A DNA stretch of 64,000 nt from Datnioides undecimradiatus (Eukaryota > Chordata > Actinopteri > Lobotiformes > Datnioididae), in assembly GCA_008933995.1 (NCBI GenBank), contig WARS01000012.1:4650001-4714000 (forward strand), in the 5' to 3' direction. Position numbers and translations under genes: made by a program. The notes under the pieces were generated by a model that was not told the DNA's origin, searched no databases, and saw only the letters and a list, made by a program, of their open reading frames with translations. Below are positions 57,801 through 64,000 of the stretch, piece after piece; the first letter of the stretch is position 1, and each line of letters opens with the position of its first letter.

Positions 57801-60800
57801 GGGATGAACGGAGTTAAACAGATTATTTATCTGTATCTTTTGCACTTCTACTTAAACTGAGTTTTAGGTGCAGGAGTTTTACATGTAATATTAGTGATTA
57901 GATTGTGGTGTTGGTACTTTTACTTAAGGATCTGAATATTTCCACTACCATGAAACTTACATCACTGAGGATCTCTGCAGATGCCTTGGCTGACTGGAAA
58001 GGAATGGCATCCAGACGCAGTTTGTACCCGCCATCACGTATCTTTGCCCAAGATTCCTTGTAGCGGCTCTGAAAATGCACACGGCAGTTATACTCACGTG
58101 AAAAACCTTGTGCACAAACACAGCTGACTGAATGATGACTGAAAGCTGTTTGAAGGATTTGATGAGTCTCTGTGTGAGTGAGGTTTTACCTCACTGAGGT
58201 TCATAGCATTCAGTTTGGCCTGAACCATCTCAGGTAGTTCTCCAGTAAGAGTGTAGTTGTGCATCATGTTTTCACCCTTCTCCCTGTACAGCCTCTGTAA
58301 AGATGAAAGCAAAGCATTGTAAGCCTCCTCTGTGTATTTACATGTACCTCATCTTTAATACATTTATTTAATTTCAAGTTCAGGGAGAGAAGATCAAAAG
58401 TATATAAGAACACATCAGGTACCTCATATCACACTTTGCAAATGACCGAGAGCACAAATTACAGCTAAACTTACATCAACAGCCAGTTTGTTGCTGACTT
58501 TGGCCTGGACCATCTCTGGAGTGTCTTCAACACTGGTAAACTTCAGTGCACTCACACGCTGACGGTACTTTTTCTAGATTTGAAAAACACATGAAAATCA
58601 CATAGTGACTGTCACAATGAGATGATGCCATAAACAGACGTAAATATCATATATGATGCCGAGTATAGTATCACAGTTAATTTTACCGAAAGAGAAAACT
58701 ACCTCACCTAAGGTAACTTTTCTTTTTTTACATTATATTTTCATAAGACAGAAAAATATACAGTAGATATGTGCATATACAGATATTTTAAAGTCTGCTC
58801 AGGAGGAACTAAAGCACCGTTCTATTTATGTGCACTCTGTCATTTCATGGTCTAATGTTGGAACCCCTGACTGGAGTGACCCTTTAAATAAGTGGCTGCT
58901 TATGAAGAGGTTATGAATAGAGTCTGGTGTTGCCAGTCTGCACTCAGAGTGTCACAGAAATATCTCCCTGGACTGTTTGCATGCATTCAGAAATAAGTGT
59001 CGAAATAGGCAGAAAGTCATTGTCTGAAGAAATTCAACAGACTTTTAAATCACGAATAATCTCTGATGTAAAATAAAGGATTTTTCAAAATGTCTGACTT
59101 TGTTTTAAGGTGTTTTGTCTATATTTGTTAAGTGTGTATCAAGTTACAAAGCTTCATAAACAGCTTAGATATCAGAGAGTGGAAGTTTCCTAAATAAAAA
59201 CTCTGGACACTTGTTCCAAACAATATACACACAATGAACCAAGAAGCTGTTAGGAAACTGGACATCTGGTGTTAATGTGACATGATAACATCTTTCCTAT
59301 AGAGGGTCTGAATGATACAAATGATACACATCAATACGTCTTTCTTGATCTAAGAAACAAAGAAACAAAGCACACAAGGGATAAGTCAGGTTGACTCTTA
59401 TTAATACGTGACTGCTTCATTCACTATAATCAGTCTGGTCTCTTGTTATAGCCCACGTACTTAACCCAGTTTCTGGAGACCAGGAAAGGTCCTCGCCTCT
59501 TTAAATACATTCTGACCTAAGCTGTAAACCTAGATATGTGCATTCCATTCACATGTTACACAATCATGCTTATTGCTTTCTCATGCTGTCTGTGCTCATT
59601 TGCCCCCATAGTTCTGTGGTTATTAATAGCACTTTAGGATGGTTAATCACACGCCTGCATGATAATTGGTTTCAATTACATTTGAGTTTCAACACAATTA
59701 CCACAAATGAGGGAAATGTTAATGAAGGTCAATGACAGCTGTGGGTTAAACTCTTCTCTTTCTCTCTTGCTCTTTTAAATTTAATGTGACCACATGTTTC
59801 ATCTCTTAGCTTGCAGTTGATTTCAGCAATTGTACATTACCTCACTGACAAGATCCCCGGCTTTCTTTGCCTGCTGGACGTCCAGAGATTTTGAGGCCTC
59901 CCAGCCGACGCCCTTCATCCAGTTCAGATCTGACCTGTATTGTTTCTGAATGGGGACACACACAGTATACTTTTTCACAAGTTCTTTTTCTTTGGCATAA
60001 AATAAGACGTTAATTGGATGTCTAACAATGAGACTTACATCACTCTGCAGTCCATAGGCCTTCTTAGCCCAGGCAACATTCATGTCAGTTGGCAGAGTCG
60101 TGTACTCATGGAGGAATGTCCTGTATTTGGTGTCAGTTGCCAGGTCTTGAGCCTTCTTGGCATGGCTGATGTTCAGCATGTCTAGACTAGCACTGAGGAC
60201 GAGATTCATATCGCAGAGTTAAATAGTTTAGAGAATTTTGTTTCAGTACGAGACAAGATTTAAGCCCAATTCTAGTGGTATTAAGGTGGATCAGTGTACA
60301 TATTGGGGTCACTAAATGTGTTTTCCATTATTTTGGACTTTATCAGTTTAAAGGGCTGTGGAGTCATTTGCCTCAGCAAATCTTTAGTTGATTTGATTTG
60401 TTAAAGAGCTTGTAACCTTTTGGAATGACTACTGGCATGGAAGTAAAGTAGGATATTGGCCACAATGTGGTGATAATAATGAACATATAAACATATAAAC
60501 GTATAAACAATGTAATCATTTATGTTTTATGAAGACAAATATAACTTTTAGTCAGGGTCCACACCTAAAATGACTTTTAATGTTGAATAGAACCTCTTTT
60601 ATCTCTGAAATCATCACAACACACATATTGTTCCTTTCTGGGGCAAATATCTTCTTTTACTTCATAAGAAATCAAGGACAAAAACAGCAGAGACTGAAGA
60701 TGAGGTCTTAATGATCTCTGAAACTGAGTTCACCTCATACATTCAAGAGAATTTACACAATATTTCACTAATTTGACCTGAATGTGATCAGGAAAATACT

Positions 60801-63800
60801 TCAATGGCAACTGCAGCACCCTAACACTTTTGTCTGTTATTAAAAGCTTATTAAAAAGCTTCAAGCTCAAAAGCCTCACCTGTATTTGGTCTTGGTGTCC
60901 TCATAGTCCTTCTTGTAGTGGAGGTCACTCTGTAGTTTGGTGGCCAGAGCAGAGTGGGCCATCTGAGAGTCATCACTGACTGACTTAATGCCGATTACCT
61001 TGCCTTTGTTTTTCTCATACTGCTCCTTGTATTTGACCTGCAAGGTGACAAGACATCTGCAGTTTTATCTGACTTTGACATATAATGAGAGCTTTTTAAT
61101 ATAAAAATATATTAAACATTATTGCAAAAAATACTTTTCTCCTATTCTCTTCTAGTCAATATTAAAGTCGCAGGCTGTTTTTAGAATAACTCACATCACT
61201 GGCCAGGTCTCTTTTGGCTTTGGCAGTGAGTATAGAGAGAGAGTCCAGACGCAGCTCAAAGCCCTTTTCCCTCTGCTTCTCCCAGTTGCTCTTGTATACT
61301 TTCTAAAAACATAAAACATAAGTAGAACTCTTTATCACCTTGTGTTCATACAGATCCTTAAGATATATTTGTAAAGTGTAAACATAAATAAAGAATTACC
61401 ATATAAAACAAGATGGGCAACAAATAGAAACCCAAGTAATGTGATTTAGTGAATATGAGTATTTTTGTTTCCCATTCAAAAGGTTTTTAGTAAGAACAAA
61501 ATGCTCTCAGCTTGAAAATCAAATATAAAGTTGCACACTACTTCTTTCATTCACCAGTAACTGCACAGACAATTTCTGAAGGTCCTGTAAGGATTTCTTT
61601 TGCTGTTTGGCCACACAAAGCAAATTGGGAATGAATTACCTTTTTGTGTGGTTTATGTGCGGGTCTAATGCCAATTAAACTTCTGACTACTTAAACTGCA
61701 TTAAGTCCATTAGGATTTGGTTAATTCTCAATACTAATCTAATTTTTGTCATGTCTAATTAATGGACAGAGTCCTTGGTTAATCAACTTGCACCCTGTGG
61801 GGAGGCTTAATAATTTTTATGAATCCTGAGTTAAATGTTTTAAGACCAGTGAATCTTTCTGAAATGTTGTACCTGTGGTCAGAACACATAAAAAGAACTG
61901 TATAATGTGCTTTACTGTGCCGTGTGAGTACATCACCATGGAAACCTCTTTCTCCCCACTGAGCATTAATTGCTGACCAGCTGCAATTAAAGTGAACAGG
62001 CATGATGCTAAGAAACAAGGCTGCTTCTGTAACGCGTATCCTGATAAACATTGGATGCAAATTAAATTAAGGTACACTGATCACAAAACCCTTATTGAAT
62101 TAACCCAATCAAAAAATGCCAAATACATTACTGGCCTTAACACTGAGCCCTGAGGGACACCACAACTCATCAGTGCAAAACATCACGTTATAGTTCAATA
62201 GACTAGAGCAACAGTTTAACTGCATTTACTGTGCATGAAAAGCAATACAAGTGTTGATATTCACTGATATTCACGACTCTATGACCACCATCCCCTACCA
62301 TACTGGAGCTGCCTGGGATGTAGGAAATCTGCAATGCAGATCTTTACAGGTCAGCAGAAATGCAAAGCTGAAATATAACATAAGCTACTTGCCTTGATAA
62401 TCTTGGTTCTTATTGTTGCAGCTATGGAAATATGATACATTATGAATCTCTTGTGTAGGTCAGTGTTGTCACACTGTTTGTCATGCTTACTGCTTACATG
62501 CCCACTCAACTTACCCCACTGAGAAGGTCAGCGTTAGCCTTTGCTTGTCTGAAGAGGGGCTCGTCTTTTGTCATGGTATATTGATGTATTATCTGCTCTG
62601 TGTTTGCTTTGTATGCCAGCTGAAAATCAGAATCAGACATATGTGATGTAAGTGTGATGCGTTGTGATTAAATGTCCACAATTATTGCATTACAGTGTGG
62701 ATCTTACATCGCTCTGCAGTTCCTGGCTCTTCTTGGCATGTTTGATGGAGAGATCATCAGCCACCTGGGTGTACTTGATGCTGTCTGCCTTCTGACGGTA
62801 TTTAGTCTGTGAAAGAACGGGCAGTAGATAAGCAGTGTGCCTGATAGAAGTATGTTAACAAACTGAGATATGTACACACAAACATCATCATTGCACTGAC
62901 ATCACTTAACAGCTCTCCAGCTTTCTTAGCCTGGGCAATGTTTATACATCCTTCAGTCTCCCAGCCCACTCCTTTCATCCAGTTCAGGTCAGAACGATAC
63001 TGATGCTGTGGAGCAACAAAAAGGGAACATTTCAAAAACCAGGTAATACTTTATTTACCGTTTTTATCATTTGATTGACAGACTAGAGCTGATCCCTTCC
63101 TCCTGTCTCTCACCTCACTTTGCAGGGAGTAGGCCTTTTTGGCCTGCTGAACCTTGATGTCATCCGGCATGACGGTGTACTCGTGCAGCTTTGTGCGATA
63201 TTCCAGGTCACTCGCTAGGGCCTGCGCCTTTTTGGCATGGCTCAGGTTTATCATGTCATGAGGAAGGCTGTACTGGGCCTGACTCTCTTTGGATCCTTTC
63301 TTGTACTCAATCTGAAGTTGTGACGACAATTAAAAACGTTTAGTTGTGACTGTTTGAGAGAGCACAAAGTAAGTGCAAGTGTGCTCTTTAAGTTAGACAT
63401 ACGCTGTCGCTGCAGTATGTGGAAAAATGCATTTAATAATTTACTGAAAATGACTTTTGCTTACATCACTGCTCATTTTGGCCACTTGAAGAGAGTGCAG
63501 AGTCTTGGAGTCGCTCATGTTGATCCCCACTGCCTTTTCCTTGTCCTTCATGTAGGTCTCTTTGTATTTAATCTGAAACACAAGACCGACTTAATTATTG
63601 TATTTGATTAAACCCACTTGGGGTTTTACTCAGATGTTAGCTCTGCCTCGCTTAGACTGCATCTCCTCCTGTGAAGAGTGAGTGTTTGCTTACATCGCTG
63701 GCGAGGTCCCGGGAAGCCTTCGCTGCCTTGACACTCAGGTCGTCCACACCAATGTCGCAGGCTTTAGACTTGGTTTTCTCCCACTCCTCTTTATATTTAA

Positions 63801-64000
63801 TCTGGAGTGATGATATAAATTGTTTAAATGATCACTTTGAAGAATGAGCGGTGATTAAGTGAATAAGTTTTGCTGTGTACATGCACACCCTAAGTGTGAG
63901 AAAGTATGTTAACTTACATCACTGCACAACGCAGCATTGGCTTTGGCCTTTTTGATCTGAGGCAGGTCCTCGGACAGAGTGTACTGGTGTTTGGTCTTTT
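52607..64000 (-). CDS. nrap: Nebulin-related anchoring protein, 3' part (28 exons), runs off right edge
   Basis: Twenty-eight minus-strand exons encode about 1,282 residues of tandem nebulin modules and a C-terminal tail. All junctions are phase 0 except one. Modules show SDLNW-KGVGW, KKYRQ, LYK, YTL-PD, HAKKAQ and KxAYxLQSD signatures with about 35-residue spacing, grouped in seven-module super-repeats of 243 residues (35+33+35+36+104). There is no SH3 domain after the last module, unlike nebulin or nebulette. The super-repeat layout and the position tail to tail with habp2 point to NRAP (human 1,730 residues with an N-terminal LIM domain). The LIM part lies beyond the window. Known role: a striated-muscle scaffold at myotendinous junctions and intercalated discs that binds actin, talin and vinculin and assists myofibril assembly. 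Confidence 0.9.
52972..53127 (-). CDS. nrap: nrap penultimate exon: final nebulin module
   Basis: 156 nt, 52 codons, phase 0. Encodes [34 protein letters not shown] and a short extension ending KYQHMMM. It is the first module of a super-repeat that is not completed. Donor GTGAGA. Confidence 0.92.
53645..55195 (-). CDS. nrap: nrap super-repeat nearest the C-terminus (5 exons)
   Basis: In transcript order: 55091-55195 (35 aa, [19 protein letters not shown]), 54660-54758 (33 aa, [20 protein letters not shown]), 54409-54513 (35 aa, [20 protein letters not shown]), 54186-54293 (36 aa, [20 protein letters not shown]) and 53645-53956 (104 aa, one undivided exon of three modules, [14 protein letters not shown] to [10 protein letters not shown]). 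All are phase 0. The 33-aa exon's acceptor lies 18 nt from a long TG tract in transcript sense. Confidence 0.92.
54777..54835. repeat. CA microsatellite beside an nrap acceptor
   Basis: About 29 CA units (TG in the nrap transcript) ending 18 nt before the exon at 54,660-54,758, where the branch point and pyrimidine tract would normally be. Confidence 0.97.
55278..56728 (-). CDS. nrap: nrap super-repeat, second from C-terminus (5 exons)
   Basis: In transcript order: 56624-56728 (35 aa, [19 protein letters not shown]), 56336-56434 (33 aa, [20 protein letters not shown]), 56115-56219 (35 aa, [20 protein letters not shown]), 55885-55992 (36 aa, [20 protein letters not shown]) and 55278-55589 (104 aa, single exon, [20 protein letters not shown] to [10 protein letters not shown]). 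All are phase 0. The WLKGIGW-type tropomyosin/troponin motif is partly lost (YLRGAAW). Confidence 0.92.
57025..59945 (-). CDS. nrap: nrap super-repeat, third from C-terminus (6 exons)
   Basis: In transcript order: 59841-59945 (35 aa, [18 protein letters not shown]), 58475-58573 (33 aa, [20 protein letters not shown]), 58190-58294 (35 aa, [20 protein letters not shown]), 57961-58068 (36 aa, [20 protein letters not shown]), 57333-57446 (38 aa, [19 protein letters not shown]) and 57025-57222 (66 aa, [20 protein letters not shown]). Here the 104-residue unit is split 38+66 by a phase-0 intron. The 1.27 kb intron at 58,574-59,840 holds no recognised feature. Confidence 0.92.
60039..63005 (-). CDS. 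nrap: nrap super-repeat, fourth from C-terminus (6 exons, shifted intron)
   Basis: In transcript order: 62901-63005 (35 aa, [19 protein letters not shown]), 62708-62806 (33 aa, [20 protein letters not shown]), 62515-62619 (35 aa, [20 protein letters not shown]), 61195-61302 (36 aa, [20 protein letters not shown]), 60880-61037 (158 nt) and 60039-60192 (154 nt). The last two join in phase 2 (...[20 protein letters not shown]), giving the expected 104 residues with an intron 14 2/3 codons later than in the neighbouring super-repeat. The 1.2 kb intron at 61,303-62,514 contains a reverse-transcriptase scrap. Confidence 0.9.
62085..62175 (-). mobile_element. Non-LTR retrotransposon reverse-transcriptase fragment
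   Basis: On the minus strand the sequence reads [20 protein letters not shown], matching the [13 protein letters not shown] signature of LINE reverse transcriptases with a Gly-to-Arg change. Only about 90 bp are recognisable and flanking frames are broken, so this is a dead scrap within an nrap intron. Confidence 0.65.
63114..64000 (-). CDS. nrap: nrap super-repeat cut by the window edge (4 exons)
   Basis: In transcript order: 63918-64000 (at least 27 codons, [20 protein letters not shown], 5' end beyond the window), 63694-63801 (36 aa, [20 protein letters not shown]), 63465-63572 (36 aa, [20 protein letters not shown]) and 63114-63311 (66 aa, [20 protein letters not shown]). The three-module unit here is 36+66 = 102 residues, two codons shorter than the others. 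All visible junctions are phase 0. Confidence 0.9.

Noticed and set aside
52607..64000. Possibility that the nebulin-repeat gene is nebulin or nebulette, not nrap.
   Set aside because: Both end in an SH3 domain after a Ser-rich linker. Here the last module is followed by a short Gln/Ser tail and stop, and the gene is tail to tail with habp2 as NRAP is in human (from memory). The unseen LIM domain would settle it.

Overview
The window is vertebrate genomic DNA, almost certainly from a teleost fish. Genes are split into many short exons with GT/AG splice sites. Introns carry CA/TG microsatellites and repeat families familiar from fish genomes. The three recognisable proteins are vertebrate multidomain proteins. 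No bacterial, viral or organellar gene organisation is visible. Conceptual translation of joined exons gives full-length or near full-length products with consistent splice phases, and this is the main support for the gene models.

Layout: (1) about 2,690-44,896, plus strand: dnmbp (dynamin-binding protein, Tuba). A GC-rich non-coding first exon lies at about 2.7-3.1 kb. After an 11 kb intron come 16 coding exons (14,147-44,896) encoding 1,702 residues: four N-terminal SH3 domains, a proline-rich stretch, a coiled coil, a DH (RhoGEF) domain, a BAR domain and two C-terminal SH3 domains. Inside the 17 kb intron between the SH3 half and the GEF half sits a 1.7 kb open exon (26,318-28,037). It starts with its own Met, encodes a charged Tyr/Asp/Arg/His-rich region, and ends with a splice donor in exactly the phase needed to join the DH exon. 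It is best read as an alternative first exon for a 1,448-residue isoform. (2) 47,441-51,687, plus strand: habp2 (hyaluronan-binding protein 2, factor VII-activating protease), 13 coding exons, 532 residues: signal peptide, acidic Tyr/Asp region, three EGF modules, one kringle and a trypsin-like protease. A 16-nt microexon is needed to keep frame. (3) 52,607 to the right edge, minus strand: the 3' part of nrap (nebulin-related anchoring protein), 28 exons, about 1,282 residues of nebulin super-repeats and a Gln/Ser-rich tail. Its LIM-domain 5' end lies beyond the window. habp2 and nrap are tail to tail, with stop codons 919 bp apart.

Between dnmbp and habp2 is a decayed kringle exon (46,537-46,689) followed by the same fish repeat found downstream of the real kringle exon in habp2. 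This suggests a broken partial duplication of habp2. The rest is intron or intergenic sequence holding microsatellites, a 205-bp TA-flanked inverted-repeat element (14,890-15,094), degraded repeats and a reverse-transcriptase scrap (about 62,085-62,175). I saw no tRNA, rRNA, CRISPR array or intact transposon.

The three genes do not form one pathway: dnmbp links dynamin, Cdc42 and actin; habp2 is a secreted plasma protease; nrap is a striated-muscle actin scaffold. The habp2-nrap tail-to-tail pairing matches my recollection of human chromosome 10q25, while dnmbp is elsewhere on human chromosome 10. I found no wholly new system. The most novel items are the dnmbp internal first exon, the kringle relic and the irregular intron positions in nrap.
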